A DNA stretch of 64,000 nucleotides from Skeletonema tropicum (GCA_037178625.1 CM074136.1:2666001-2730000); one strand, 5' to 3'. Shown: positions 51,568-63,936, counted from the stretch's first letter. Numbers and translations are program-made. The notes: generated by a model from the sequence alone, not told the origin.

Positions 51568-51642
51568 TGAGACGGCAACACCCAACATATTCGTGTTCCC
51601 CAGACTCTTGCGAGTTAGAATATGCTGGGTGTTGCCGTCTCA
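51568..51642. repeat. Fold-back element with 25-bp arms
   Basis: tgagacggcaacacccaaca (arm 51568-51592) pairs with 51618-51642 with one mismatch; the loop is 25 bases. Confidence 0.8.
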
Positions 51643-52199
51643 CTAGTTGGTTGTCAAAAGCATTCACCCCTAAAATATCTAGTGTATACAAACGGTATTA
51701 ACGTTTTTGTGCGTGAGATCATTATGAGAACTCCTGCTTTTAGATTTTGAAATCTAGTTTTGTTTTGGCGCCAAGCATCATTTCTACATTTTGTGAACAC
51801 ATTTACTAGCAAAACCATGGCGACTTCAGCCCTCCAATTCTAACCGCAATAGAGGAAGTGGGAGCCACCGAAATGCGCCGAATGTGGTGTCTGTCTACAT
51901 ACTCCAGTGTCAGGTGCCTCCGGGCAATTTGTTACTCCATCATCTTCGAAAACATCAAAACGTGGCAGAGAATCTGCAGCAATGGTGGCTCCCTAGCGTC
52001 GTTCAACGAGAGGTCACGATCACTCAGCCCCAATGAAGCTAACCGGTCCTTCTCAATTACTCCGTTGTCGCGAAGCAGCAGTGACATGGTTCATCTTCCC
52101 TCTTGATGCGAGTATTTTGATCACTTGAAAGTGATGTGTTCTAGTTGCAGGCGTGTGTTAGATGAAGCGAAAGACGGAATCCTCACCTACGCCCTACGC
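51643..52199. other. Region without a supported gene
   Basis: A plus-strand frame at 51858-52106 is unrecognised; it could be the decayed 5' end of the pseudogene that follows. Confidence 0.4.
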
Positions 52200-53337
52200 A
52201 GCAGCAACTCGAGGATGAGTTAAAGCGTCTTAAGCAGCAATTGGAGACTGAATTTGCGGAACTGGTCAACAGCACGAAAGAAAATTCCAACCTTGCTGAT
52301 TACACTGTCATGCTCATGGAGCAGCTCAGCATTACCAACAATACAATTTTGTCATGGTGGTCATTCGAAAAGAAAGTTTGAGGAAGTGTGTTGAAGAAGA
52401 ATGGTTGTGACAGGCAAACTTACTTTGAAGCACAAATGGTCGGTAACCATTACATAAATTATGCGGATCATAGTGAAGTCATACACAGTGACATGTTCGA
52501 GAGTTTGATCCAATCATCGTACAATAAGATCTGAAGGAAGAGTTGAATAATTTCACATTGCGAATGAAGGAAGTTGTGTCTCCATGGTTCAAAATCCAAC
52601 GAGTAATCAAATCCATTAATAAGCAGTCCGGCAAGACAATTAGTGACTTTGAAGCGAACATTAAGAAGCTCAACGATCTCATTGTCAAGCTATTAGTCAC
52701 AGACGTACCGATTGCCGAGTGGAAGTCAAAACTTCCTGCATTCCCCAAAAGTCATCTCCTCTTCATAGGCCATCTTCTTGACCAGCTGACTATGTGGGGA
52801 ACTCTTGGCGGTTTTGACGAGCAAAACATCTAAAGCGCCCATGCAATCTGGAACCAATGGATGTGTCAGATGGGCGCTACTCGCGGGAAGGAACTCAAGA
52901 AGAAGGTCTTAATTCAGTATTACTTGAAGAATGCCGAATTCATACAATCTATTGTTTTGCATTTGGAAGAGGAGTCAAAGCGTCCTAATATATATGCTTA
53001 CCGGCATCCCAGAGCAGAAGATGTCAAAATAGATAATAGCACTGTTGCCGAGAGACAAATTGGTACTGTTGAGGTCGACGAAAGATCTTCAGTCACAGAC
53101 ATCAATGGGGAGGTTGCTCTCCATCAACCTCTGATGGTAGTCGATCCATCTACAGCTTCAGATGATAATGGCGATGGCGCAGTCCGAAATGATGCCAAGG
53201 AAACGGCGCAGGTGAACGTATCGTATCCTGTCAGCACTTGTTCTCATTGCAGGAAGCGCTTACTTAATGTGGCTCTCCGTGTTCACATGTTTGAGGCACA
53301 TGGTGTTACTCTTTGTGCTGAAGCCGAACCTTGGTAA
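52200..53337 (+). pseudogene. Decayed transposon-associated protein with coiled coil and C-terminal Cys/His motif
   Basis: Pieces in order: a coiled coil QLEDELKRLKQQLETEFAEL (from about 52200), LADYTVMLMEQLSITNNTIL, then after stops and a frame change SPWFKIQRVIKSINKQSGKT, FPKSHLLFIGHLLDQLTMWG, a stop at 52831-52833, then in the same frame WNQWMCQMGATRGKELKKKV and an acidic linker. It ends with CSHCRKRLLNVALRVHMFEAHG, a C-x2-C...H...H finger, and a TAA at 53335-53337. The WNQ-x4-GATRG-x-x-x-K pattern is one I recall from diatom repeat-borne proteins. At least three lesions are present. Confidence 0.5.
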
Positions 53338-53767
53338 TCGATAATTAGTATCAAATCATATGAGGCGAAGAACGATGCAGCCACTTATGTCTTCATTTTT
53401 GCGTTGGAACGGCATAATGGCATAGATTGTAGTACATAGTAACAAGTTGACGGAAGCTACGATCGACATGGTGCTTCTCATCAGATTTTTGGATTTCAGG
53501 GTTAGCGATAGTTAGCGATCACAAATGCTAAGGCGAATCCACCGTGTCTCATGCCATCGACAACTTTGTCGAATAAAATGGAGTTTCGGTCTGTCTGTAA
53601 ACCTCCACAAAAAATTTTAAGAACCGCTTCTAAACGTCTCCGGTAATCAGATATACGTTGGAATCAGTACAAAAATTTAACCTCTATCTAACCCTTTTTA
53701 TGAAATGCCCCCCTACAAGGCTCGTAATCCTGTCATCAGTCTAGGAACGGACTGGTGACTTGCATTA
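53338..53767. other. Region without a supported gene
   Basis: Nothing recognised between the pseudogene and the 68-bp palindrome. Confidence 0.5.
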
Positions 53768-53835
53768 TGTTAGAAATGATAAAGTCACTGTCCCAGTAAT
53801 CGATTACTGGGACAGTGACTTTATCATTTCTAACA
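53768..53835. repeat. Perfect 68-bp palindrome at the broken end of retrotransposon copy 2
   Basis: 34 bases starting tgttagaaatgataaagtca are followed immediately by their exact complement, centre aatcgatt at 53798-53805, with no spacer and no mismatch. The next base, 53836, is the first base of homology to the retrotransposon. Confidence 0.95.
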
Positions 53836-53838
53836 GAT

Positions 53839-55461
53839 CTAAAGACTCCTCGAAAACTCCAGCATGGTTTCTGTGGCTGACAAGGCCTGAGTGTACACCT
53901 GCCTCATGTCCAGCCCCGGTTCCGCGCCCTTTGCTCTCTCCCTCTTCCTCCATCTGTTGATTAGCTCAATGGTTGCTGTGGGTACCTTGTTGTTGTGTGC
54001 TTGCGTTGTTGCTCCTCTCCTCATGGACCTCCTCAGACTGTAATCTTCCATTTCCACCTTGCTGGAAAAGGCCGCTGGCGTCCGTTGTCTAGCTAACTCC
54101 AAAAATTCCCTGAACCTTCCGTTGTAGTCTGATATCTTAGCCTGCCTGCCCCGATCATTTAGGAACAGCGGACCCTCTTTCCCCCCATCCATTCTCCCCC
54201 GGAGTGACACCAACCGTTGAACCCATTTCCTCACTTTGATTCCAGATTTTGTCACGTCTATGATCGGGACCATATGCCATCGCAGGTTGTGCTCACCCTT
54301 AAACTTCCCTCTTAGAGTGATCATCAAGAATTTGTGTGGCACCGTCTCCAGCCAGTAGTATCTGAGCCCCTTCAACGATATCAGCAGAACCTCCTCCCCA
54401 CGAAGCGAGGCACAAAAACCGATGACCACGAACGCCATGATGTTGGCCACCTCTCTCTTGGCTTTGTCTCCCTGGGCCTGTTCCCACAAGACATCACCAA
54501 GGTCCAACAATGCTAACACCTGTTCCGAGGTCAATGCCTCGTCTTGCCTTCGTACAATTCCCATCCTACGTTTCACCCCCAGCACGAACCTCTGGAACCA
54601 TCTCGTCCGGGTAGGGGACGAGGTTGTGGTCATTGTCCTGTCGTCTGTCGCGAACACCGTACTATCCTCCCCCTGCATCATTGCTGTCCACGCGTGATTC
54701 GCCCAAGTTGCTGTTTTCCTGACTGTATCGAACTGAAGATGGCCTGCGTAAACCCCTGGTCGTAACGATACATTCAACATGATGAGAGCAATACCCATCC
54801 CGACCCTGTCTTCCATCCTTGGGTTGCCCAATCTGGGAAAAATGTTTCCAATCGCCAAGACTTTTGTTGCGTTTCCCCAATCCAGCAGCATCCGTTTGTA
54901 GTTGTCACGTGGCGTGTCCGGCTCCCTGCTCCACATCACATCCAGCGAAGCTCGCCCTATGTACCTTAGGGTGTTTTTGTCCCGGCTCGAACCCCACACC
55001 ACATCTCTCTTGTTAATGTTTCTAAAGTTGCAAACGTTGCACTCGAATCCTACACCATGCACATGATCTCCCATCCTTCCATGCATAAACCTCCCACGAG
55101 ACTCATCATCCACCTCGAAACCTCTTTCTTCTCCCTCCTTTTCGTCGTCTACTGTCCTTTGCACGGGAAATGGATCGTCCTCGTAAGCCCGGTAACACTC
55201 CCCGCAATAAGCCACTCTGCACGGGGGGAAATGTTCTTTGCTGGTGCAGAAATTTGCACAAAATATCCCACGTCCATCTGTAAGCTTCGTCTTGCAAACC
55301 AGGCATCGGCCTATCCAGGTCAAGAAATTCGTCTCGTCCATTATCTCTAGGTCTCTTGAACTCGGCGTCCAATTGCTCACCAAATGCTTGCGTGCAGGGC
55401 CTGTATCTTGCTGACCAAGGTCCCCTGTTGTTATCAACAAAAGCAAGAGGAAGAACGACAA
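53839..55461 (-). CDS. Tyrosine recombinase of retrotransposon copy 2 (540 aa)
   Basis: Intact frame of the same length as 23850-25472, with the same zinc-binding region, box I Arg354, YSLRR box II, Trp504 and Tyr523. Only a few substitutions are seen, for example GEEVLL for GEEVPL, ETVPHK for ETMPHK, and AKGAEPG for AKGVEPG. It is the only uninterrupted gene of this copy. Because the terminal repeats on its side are gone, this copy should not be mobile by itself, although the enzyme could act on other copies if expressed. Confidence 0.85.
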   Translation of the reverse strand: MSFFLLLLLITTGDLGQQDTGPARKHLVSNWTPSSRDLEIMDETNFLTWIGRCLVCKTKLTDGRGIFCANFCTSKEHFPPCRVAYCGECYRAYEDDPFPVQRTVDDEKEGEERGFEVDDESRGRFMHGRMGDHVHGVGFECNVCNFRNINKRDVVWGSSRDKNTLRYIGRASLDVMWSREPDTPRDNYKRMLLDWGNATKVLAIGNIFPRLGNPRMEDRVGMGIALIMLNVSLRPGVYAGHLQFDTVRKTATWANHAWTAMMQGEDSTVFATDDRTMTTTSSPTRTRWFQRFVLGVKRRMGIVRRQDEALTSEQVLALLDLGDVLWEQAQGDKAKREVANIMAFVVIGFCASLRGEEVLLISLKGLRYYWLETVPHKFLMITLRGKFKGEHNLRWHMVPIIDVTKSGIKVRKWVQRLVSLRGRMDGGKEGPLFLNDRGRQAKISDYNGRFREFLELARQRTPAAFSSKVEMEDYSLRRSMRRGATTQAHNNKVPTATIELINRWRKRERAKGAEPGLDMRQVYTQALSATETMLEFSRSL

Positions 55462-58400
55462 CGACTGTTAGTGGTTCGTGCATGGAGCGGGGCCAGAACG
55501 GGGCACCCGCATGGACATAAAATTTCAAGTCTGCGTCTTTGAATAGGTGCTTCCTCCACAAGTGCATCATCAAGCGGGGAATAACAAAAACGTGAGCAAG
55601 ATGAGGGTTGACCAAGTGATCTTCTGCAAACTGCTCCATAACCGTGGTCATGGCTGCAGGGGGGGGGGGTATCCATAGACGATGTCCATGAATCTCATGA
55701 AGCCTGAACCAGTCCGTGGTGTTAGTTTGTGCAATGTTGACGACTCCCATCTCTCCGAGTCTTCCCTTGCTTTATTTCCATCCCTGCTCAGCGGTAGACA
55801 CCACGGTAAGCCATCTGCGTTGTTCCACCAAGTCTCGACCCACTTAGACACTCTTCCTCCCGTGCGTTCATCTGCATCCTCGTTTAAAGGGATGTACTTC
55901 CATGGATTCTCTCCAGCCATTATTCCCTCCATGAAGTCACATCTCGATAACCCATCCACTCCTGCTGCCTTCATTCTAGTTCCCGCGATGTGAATTACGT
56001 GCAGAATGCAACCAGTCTCCCTTTCCACATTCCTCAACCTGAAAATGATTTCCGTCAGTTTCTTGGAATTGCTGTAACCCTAGTAAAACGTCCCCTCATA
56101 GGTTGAATTGTCTGTGAACATGTAGACCTCTTTGTCCGCCAATTTCCCCTGCCGAGCCAACTCCTCTATCTTGATTGTGAGGTTTGTTGCTTCCCTCCAG
56201 TTGGATGACTCCTCTCCGTGACTTGGGTCCCAAGATCCTGCCAAGTAGACCAGACCCTTCTCATCCCAAATTCCCGAACCAAAACCCTTTCCACTCGCAT
56301 CGCCCATGACATACAACACTGACATAGCACTCTTAACTCGGCATTTTTGGACAGCCGGCTGTTCTCCCTCCGTCAATTCCACTAATGCATCTACGTCTCC
56401 CTTGAACCTGGGCACTGCTGCCACTGAGTCTGGTGCCTGCTCAGGTGTCCCATCATCATCGGCTGGTTCCTCAAAGCCCTTTAGGTCATCATTTTCCCCT
56501 CGCTCGAATGCAGCCTCTGCTTCTTTTAAAGCTACCTCAGCGTGGGCTTCTCTCCCCCGAATCCTATACCCATCCTCATCTCGATCACTCCTCCACCCAT
56601 CAATCGTGAGATGCAATCCCTTGAGGTACGGATTCATCCACCTATACGTGCGCCCAACATAGATTAGGAAGCCTCTTGTCCGTTCCAACTCTTTCCGAGG
56701 TAAAGCCTCCGGATTTTCCACCATCATCTTGGCCATCTCCCTCACTAGTCTCCGGGTCTTGTCCCATTTCAGCTGTGTTACAGTGGCAAAGACTCCCCCT
56801 ACTGTTGTTGTGACCGTTCCTGCCCACGGCCCTGGCTCCATGCTCGGGGCTGTTCTTTTGCGATACGCATCCTGAATGCCCAAATGAGTTAACACCGCAC
56901 TGAATCGTTTCACTGCCCTCCAGCACTCTAGCTTGCACCACCCCGTGAATTTTCCATCGTCAACGTAGACGTACACTTCGCACGCTAGATGCCCATCTTT
57001 CCGCACCTTCATTACCCATGGGAGGGAAGAGAGAAGGGTCATAATTCTCACTGCCCGGCAAGTTCAATACCACCACCTCCCACTGAAAAGGATTGGAGTC
57101 ATCCTTCCTATCACCGTACGCGATGTGCTTAGCTTTGATCATCAATTGAAGAGACCTGTAAGGGCTATCCTTGAGACCCATGAAGTTGCGTACCCATCTT
57201 TCCCAGGTTCTTGTCCGTTCCGTCTCCCAGTCCTCCATTTCGGAACCCTTAGCTGTCCTGACATGAGTGATGTCTACTCCTGCATACGGTCTCAGGGCTT
57301 CTCCCAAGGGCCAATTAAGAAACATCTCGCCTACATCCAAGTCTGCGGACCAATAATTTTCCAACAAACTCCTAAGCGTGTGCACCATGACTGGGAGAGA
57401 GAAATGCTGGGGTGCAAACAACACATCATTCAGACCAGATTTGGTGCCATCGTAAACCATGCGTATATCGTTCAACCCCTTGGGCACATCGAACATATGC
57501 GTCAGACTAAGCACCCATCCCATGAATATGTATCTACGCCGCCGCACCTTATTCACCTTGGCAGTCATCAGCACTTGAGCCTCTGGGGATGACGCTTTCA
57601 GCTGGGCTTCCTTGAACTTCGGTAAACGTCCGGTAATGAAATGTGGCTGACCTTCCCTTGCCCATCTGACGTGAGATTCGGGCCATCTCCAAAACAATAA
57701 TGACGACCCCTCATCCCAGTCCCACCATGAAGTCTGACTAGCCCTCTCCACAGCTTCTCTTCCAGACTCCATTATTGACTGTAGCTTTTCCGTTTTCCTT
57801 AGAGCTTTCCAGTCCTCTCTGTAATTCGCCTTCCCGCAGTGATCCCACACATACCTGTTCTCGGATTTACTCCACCACAGGTACTTCTTTCGCTTTTGAT
57901 GCCTTGAAAACTTTTGAGCATAAGTGCAAAAGGATCTAGTCACGTTGCGTTTCCACCTCAGTATTAGCAACTTCTCTCTGAGTACCCCAAGGCTCCATCT
58001 CCACCGTGGTAACCCTGACTCCTTATCGAGTTCATGCGGTTGCCCCCACCAGTCCTTCATTGAATCTCTTTGTTCAACAGTACGGCTCCACATCCACATT
58101 GCATCCCACAAGTGCGTTGGGATTTCTGCATCATCCGCCTTTTGACCGTCCTGTTTGACTCCCAACTGGAGAACCTCCTCCAAAGTATCCCCTCGACTAT
58201 CCTGCTGAGCAGCAATACTGGCTGCCTCCCTGATGCGAGCTAAGTGAGACAGCTCCTCCTGTAACTTGCCATGTACTTGAGCATCATCGATCTCGTCACA
58301 CGTTCCAAAACCCCCCCGGAAAAATGAACTAAGAAGAAAGTCAGCTCCCAAATGCAGCACCTTCCCTGGCGTGCCCCGACAGAACTCCATCAAGATCTGC

Positions 58401-59139
58401 TTTCCAATGGCGTCATCGACGGTGAGTGCTTCTTGGACTAAAAGAGGAACGTCATAAACGCAAGACAATTCCTCCAACTTGAGTTTGCGGGAGCACCATC
58501 CTGTCTTTTGAAAAACACACGGTGCAGCAACCTTGACATCAGCCACCGTGTCAAGAGAAACCAAGCCCCTGGGGTCCAGATGCCGCCTCAGGTAAGAAGG
58601 ACGGGAGCCAGGTGGCTTGGGTTGGTCCAGGGCCTTGCACAATTCCCTGTCCTCAAGCGCCTCAGCATACACAGTACTGTTCAGAACATTCAAGAGTGCA
58701 GAGGGTGCTTGTACGGGCGGGCTTGGCTGATCATCCTCAGGATAACTTCGAACTTGCCCTGCAGGTGCTAGGACTCCCAAGGTGAATAGCTATCCGATAA
58801 TCCTCCCAGCTTGCTATGGTCAAAGGAGCACCGCTGAAATACCCATCCCTGAGGAACTTGCCAAGCAGCGGCAGCAACGTCTGACAAAACATGGGGGATG
58901 CGTGTCTGGGCCCAGTAATCGGCCCCTTTAGCACGGAAACAGTCCCAGTTTCCAAAGACAACGTGGACTGGGGTATTACTTTTGACAACACGGCACATGC
59001 GAGTAACAAAGGCCAGATAGTCTCTCCCGAGTGTTTGGTTCTCCTCCCCAGCGGTGCCATTGCTGGTGAAGTTCACCGTAGTGATTTGAAAGCCTAAAGC
59101 CTGAGCCACAAAGGGCCACAAGGTTGCCTGACTGCACAA
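55106..59139 (-). pseudogene. Retrotransposon pol (RT and RNase H), copy 2, with several lesions
   Basis: Same domain order as copy 1. Lesions seen by comparison: one base lost at about 55719 (cgtggtgttag), a TAG at 56080-56082 within RNase H (copy 1 has a Lys codon), a 7-nt insertion at about 57030 just ahead of the YVDD part, and one base lost at about 58787 (gtgaatagc). The codon that is TAG in copy 1 (26410) is a sense codon here. The 55106-55461 overlap with the recombinase is kept. Confidence 0.8.
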
Positions 59140-59501
59140 AATTTTAAGCTGCTTGTAAACGTGTTGTGGAGTCTTGATCGGGTCCTCCTTACTAACTGAA
59201 TTCCAAGCATCTCTCTCCCAATCATTAGCAGGCGTCGATGATGAAGGCTAATACGTGTTTGTTGATTTTCCAAGAAGTGAGGGCCTTGCCTTGCCAAAAT
59301 TGGCGTTCCCTCATCAAATTATTTCAAATCAGCTGGTCATTTCTTGTTTGGGTTCGCCTTTCTCACTCCGCCGTTTGAATCTGAAAGATCCTTCTTCAAC
59401 TGGCCTCGTCACTTCGAAAGCCGCTCGCCTTTTGTTGTGTCGTCCGTTCGTCCGTTCACTCCTTACTTCTGGCGGACCCTCTTTACTACTGTGACGATCG
59501 G
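59138..59501 (-). repeat. Repeat B at the coding 5' side of copy 2
   Basis: Matches 22789-23142 (aaaattttaagctgcttgta through tactgtgacgatc). It places a B copy at the 5' side of the element, completing the split-direct-repeat pattern. Confidence 0.9.
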
Positions 59502-60584
59502 TCTCATGCGCGGCGGATAAATAGGCATTTTTCTCAGGCTGTGGGCTTCGCCTGAGTTGGGGGCGAGAAAGAGGAGAGAAAAAGAGGAGGAAAGTTCGTG
59601 GTCGCAGCTCATCTGCAACAATTCTATCACAGAATGCAATGAATCGTCACCATTCTTCTCGAATAGGTGACTGAAGTATCATGTAATTCAACTAGAGTCT
59701 ACGACTAGATTTACTACCCAAAGCAAGAGTCGATAAAAGAGGAGTTTGCGTAGTATTTCGCATCCAACAGGGACTCAAACTACTGTAGTAAGGCTTGAAC
59801 TTTGTTACATTTCTATCAGCATCGCCTGCAATTGGCTTGCATGATCCTCTAATCTATTGCCGCGAATGGAGACTCTGTTTGCTGTTGACTCTTCAATGAG
59901 TTGTACACTGCTGCCCGTCAAGAATTGAATAGTATGTGTATTGCTTTCATCGCTCAAATATTATGCATCGGTATAGTACGCTCTTGAACCTTCCCCGTCG
60001 CCACCAAGACTCCAAATAGCATAAATATACTATTCTCTTATATTGTTGGTGTTGGTGTTCATAGAAGATGCTGCTTGTTGCGTGTGGATGCATTTTGCTA
60101 TGAGATGTGCCCGCTTCCGTAACATCCAACAAGAACAAGTGTGTTGGATGCACAAGACACAAAAGTCTCGACGCATCCATTGATGAATACAATGAATATG
60201 CTTCATTGCTTGTGCCTTTTCTCGGTGGTAGAGACGGCAACGTCGTTCGCCGTGTATGCTCTCATTGATGTCGAGCGACGATCATTATGTCGTTCATCAC
60301 ATGATGTGCGCTCCGTGCTCCTCACGCTTCCAGACGGCGAATCCATCCACACCACTTCAGAGACAGATTCAGCATGCTGTTAAGAATATATATAGGTTTT
60401 GACTTGCAGTGGATAGCAGTGCAGCGTCCGATACAAAGCAAGTTGCCTATGTGCTATCATTGTCTTTGCTACCATCACCTGTGACAGCTTTTACAATGTA
60501 CCGTGATCTGTCATATCACGCTCTTGGCGACAAATATTGCGTGGAGACCATCGCCAATGTACTATTCCTCCGTGGTTCTGACTT
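59502..60584. other. Region without a supported gene
   Basis: 59517-59590 matches the dispersed repeat at about 48150-48235. Two plus-strand frames (60141-60383, 60409-60597) are unrecognised. Confidence 0.45.
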
Positions 60585-60589
60585 TGACT

Positions 60590-60985
60590 TTTCGTGACCT
60601 CATGTGACCTGACTTACACCCCTCCGTGATCTTCTGACTTGCACCCCACAGCCTGAAAACGTTGCCGATAAATAGGTATTGTAGAAAATAGAGAAGCCGA
60701 TGTCGAACACAAAAAAAATATTTTGGATACTTTAGAAACAGGTACATATTTTTCACCCCAATCAACACCCAGATTTTTCCCGCCATGTTTGTACGACAGC
60801 GGATACCTACGTACCTACTACTTAGAAGATAGAGTATATATCTATCTATCTATTTACCATGCATGCTAGAGTCGGTCGGCGCGTCATTCGTCGCATGCGA
60901 CGATGCGGCGTCGCACGGATAGAAAAGTCGATATCGAACACAAAAAGCGTCATTTTGGATAGAAACAGGTATTTTTCACCCCAAC
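60590..60985. repeat. Composite of dispersed repeats near copy 2
   Basis: 60590-60665 repeats the tgacctgagttgca/cacagcctgaaaacgttgcc block of 51257-51345. 60668-60812 repeats the gaagccgatgtcgaacac block of 22209-22347. 60920-60985 is a further diverged copy of the latter, preceded by a cgcatgcgac palindromic word. Confidence 0.7.
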
Positions 60986-62846
60986 AACCAGCCAAATCTT
61001 GTTGCGACGCAGAAAATCTGGCATTACTACGCCAATATTGGCCAATAATATGCCGATGCTTTAAGCTGAAAGACTAATAACTTTCTACTTATATCGTTTG
61101 GAATGCATCTTCAACGTTTGTTGCTGGTGCTCCGTTGAATTGCTGCGATATTTGCTGTAATCACGCACAAACACTAAAAAATCTTGAAAAAGTGCATCTG
61201 ACATGACGAATCCGAAGGCAAACCATAGCATTATCTATCTCCCATACACCCTCCATCAACACTAAGAAGACAATCCGTAACCCAATTTTTCACGCTGATT
61301 CCAATTATGCAAGCTGCCGCGTCCAATTCAAAGTAGTTTTGATGATAATTGCGGGTGACCACACACACATGAATGTCTGCACATACCGGGCATGTCATAA
61401 GATGCTCATGTTTATGTAACTTAGACAACATAATAGTAGTATATTATTAATAACTCCTTCTATGTGCTATGATACTTGTTCAGTTACTCGGATTTATTAT
61501 TTACACGCAACATCTACGCCATTATGGATTTTTATCTCGATCATTCGGCCTCTCATTTCATGAGAAGTTGTAGGAAAGCCACTGATAACAGTTATAACGT
61601 TGTCTCCAACCGCAGCATAAGGCGCACAATAGATGGCTGTTGATTTAATGAGGCGAAAGGTTCCCAATTGTACATGGAAGAGACGTCAATATCATGCCAC
61701 AACACTCGTGTTGGCGACTGCTGGTGGGCTTCTCATAACTCATAACCCACTATCAGTAGTATTCCAGGAAACCGAGAGTTGCAGTAGTCACTGTGGTAAT
61801 GTGAAGCAGTCCAGCTTATCAACTTTGATTATCATATAGTAGACAAGACCTCTATGATCCATGGTGTGGTTTCAACATGTTTTGTGTCAGATATATACCA
61901 CTATTGATGGAGATAAATTGTGGAAATCTTTCTTAATCGACTCCATAGATTTGATATGTTGGATAGGCGTTGCATGAGACCCACACCCGGTTAACTAGCG
62001 CATATTCCACCCATATATATAATATTGGTCGCCGCTACAAACTTTTTTGCTGTTTAATGGACCGCAACGACGCCTTTGTGCTACTGGCTACATGTGCTCT
62101 GCGGCGGAGGGGGTGAAAATCACCACCGCTATTGTGGTGGTCAAACGTCTCTTTGCGCTGAATATGGCGAGCCGCCGATAGAACCATTGAATTCAGCGTC
62201 AAAAAATGGTCTAGTACAAGTTTTAGTGTTAAATCGGCGCGTTAGAACCGGATGCGTAGAATTTTGTACCAAGCCTACTGTAGGAATTAACTGACACTTC
62301 GCGCCGATTAAAAAGCTGACCATGACGATTTCCACCCCACTACTATGTCGCTTCCCTACACTAACCATAATGTTGTAGTAGTAATAATGCCGATGCAAAC
62401 CTCTTCTACACCCACTGAGTGATGGCTGTGCCGCTTGGTTTGCTCAGATTCGTGACGAAACCACTATTTTATGGTGGTCAACAGCAGGCTATTTTGCGTT
62501 AGATTTTTTTAGTGAAATCGACATGTATGATAATGTTAATAATCCGTACATATTATCAATAAATAACTATGTTTATAGGTTCAAAGCGCCTTCTATACAG
62601 CTACCATCATGCCATCGGTGTTGACGACATAGTAGTTAATTTTGAGTGATATCATCGTCCAGCAGCGGGGCAGTCCAGTCGACATAAGTGATATTATGAC
62701 ACTCTTAGCCGCATCTTTTATTCAGATCGTCCGTATTTTGTGCACACATCACTTGCACTACATGATCATTCATTTTAATGCCCCTTACCATCTATTGATG
62801 CATTATTACTTCTAGGTTCGTCGACAGTATCGACAGCGTCTCACCA
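60986..62846. other. Region without a supported gene
   Basis: No frame longer than about 85 codons and none protein-like. No RNA gene seen. Confidence 0.5.
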
Positions 62847-63345
62847 CATCATGTAGGTGATTCGGTGAATAAAATTCTCGCATGTGGTGCTTCTTAGGTG
62901 TTGACATGAACGGTCCTAACGTCGATTCTGTCCATTCCATGAGTGATAGACCCTTGCTAGGCATGTTGAGAGATTGATATGCTATTATTCACGACGCAGA
63001 GATACCAGGGTGGACGGATGATGCCGTCTCATCATGTAGGTGATTTTGGTGGAATAAAATTCTCGCGCGTGGTGACTACTTCGGTGTCGACAAGAGCGGT
63101 CCAAACATCAGTTCTGCCCAATTGCCGACCAATAGACCCTTGCTAGGCATGTTGAGAGATTGATATGCTATTATTCACGACGCAGAGATACCAGGGTGGA
63201 CGGATGATGCCGTCTCATCATGTAGGTGATTTTGGTGGAATAAAATTCTCGCGCGTGGTGACTACTTCGGTGTCGACACGAGCGGTCCAAACATCAATTC
63301 TGCCCAATTGCCGACCAATAGACCCTTGCTAGGCATGTTGGGAGG
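62847..63345. repeat. Tandem array, period about 185 bp, 2.7 copies
   Basis: Units start at catcatgtaggtga at 62847, 63030 and 63216 (spacings 183 and 186). Units 2 and 3 are almost identical; unit 1 is diverged. Shared words include gaataaaattctcgc and atagacccttgctaggcatg. Confidence 0.9.
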
Positions 63346-63564
63346 GTATTGAATAAAATCGGCGCGACTTCCACCGGTGTAATGCAATAGTATGGCTCAT
63401 CTAACGCAACTGAGTGTTTGGCGGCGAAAAGTTTTTTTTCGGCTAAGCACTTTTGTGCGTGTGTTTGGAAGGGAAGATGATGGCACACTACAGGTCTCGC
63501 ATCTACGATAGCATTCTCAGAAGGTTGATTGGGTCTAAAGAAGTGATGGTAGTAGAGCGTCCTT

Positions 63565-63700
63565 AACTTATTACTTACGCAAAAAACTGAACGAAATGAC
63601 GTCACTTGTGAGTTGTGGAATTTTTTGATGACGTTTTGCGTAAGTAAGACAAGAGAAATTGCTGATTTACTTACGCAAAATCGAACTTTTCCGTAAGTAA
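63565..63700. repeat. Inverted and direct copies of ttacttacgcaaaa
   Basis: ttacttacgcaaaa at about 63570, its complement ttttgcgtaagtaa at about 63636, ttacttacgcaaaa again at about 63667 and a variant complement cttttccgtaagtaa at about 63686. Looks like the end of a fold-back or TIR element. Confidence 0.55.
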
Positions 63701-63936
63701 ATAAGACCACTCTTTCACGTAGGAACTAATATATCTCTTTTTTGACATCAAGTAAATACTTTGGCAACAGCCATGGTGAGCAAGTAAGTGCGGTCATTAG
63801 GCAAGTCTCGGCAGCAGTATTGACAGCAGCAATGAATATCTGCTCACGAACGTCAGCACGTACGTGAGCAGGTGGCAGTGGCGTGGCTGCAGCCATGGAG
63901 TTGTGTGATGTTGCTACAACTTATTTCACATGCACC

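Larger units (their letters stand above)
53836..59501 (-). mobile_element. Tyrosine-recombinase retrotransposon, copy 2, truncated and internally deleted
   Basis: Nearly identical to copy 1 without the LINE. The coding 3' side ends at the recombinase (A-B-A absent). At the 5' side gag and the pol start are deleted: bases at 59138 jump from pol (gcctgactgcac) straight into repeat B (59138-59501, lacking its first 51 bp). It provides the empty-site sequence for the LINE insertion. Confidence 0.9.

Noticed and set aside
62847..63345. CRISPR array
   Set aside because: Units are about 185 bp, head-to-tail with no short repeat and unique spacer pattern; the window is eukaryotic.
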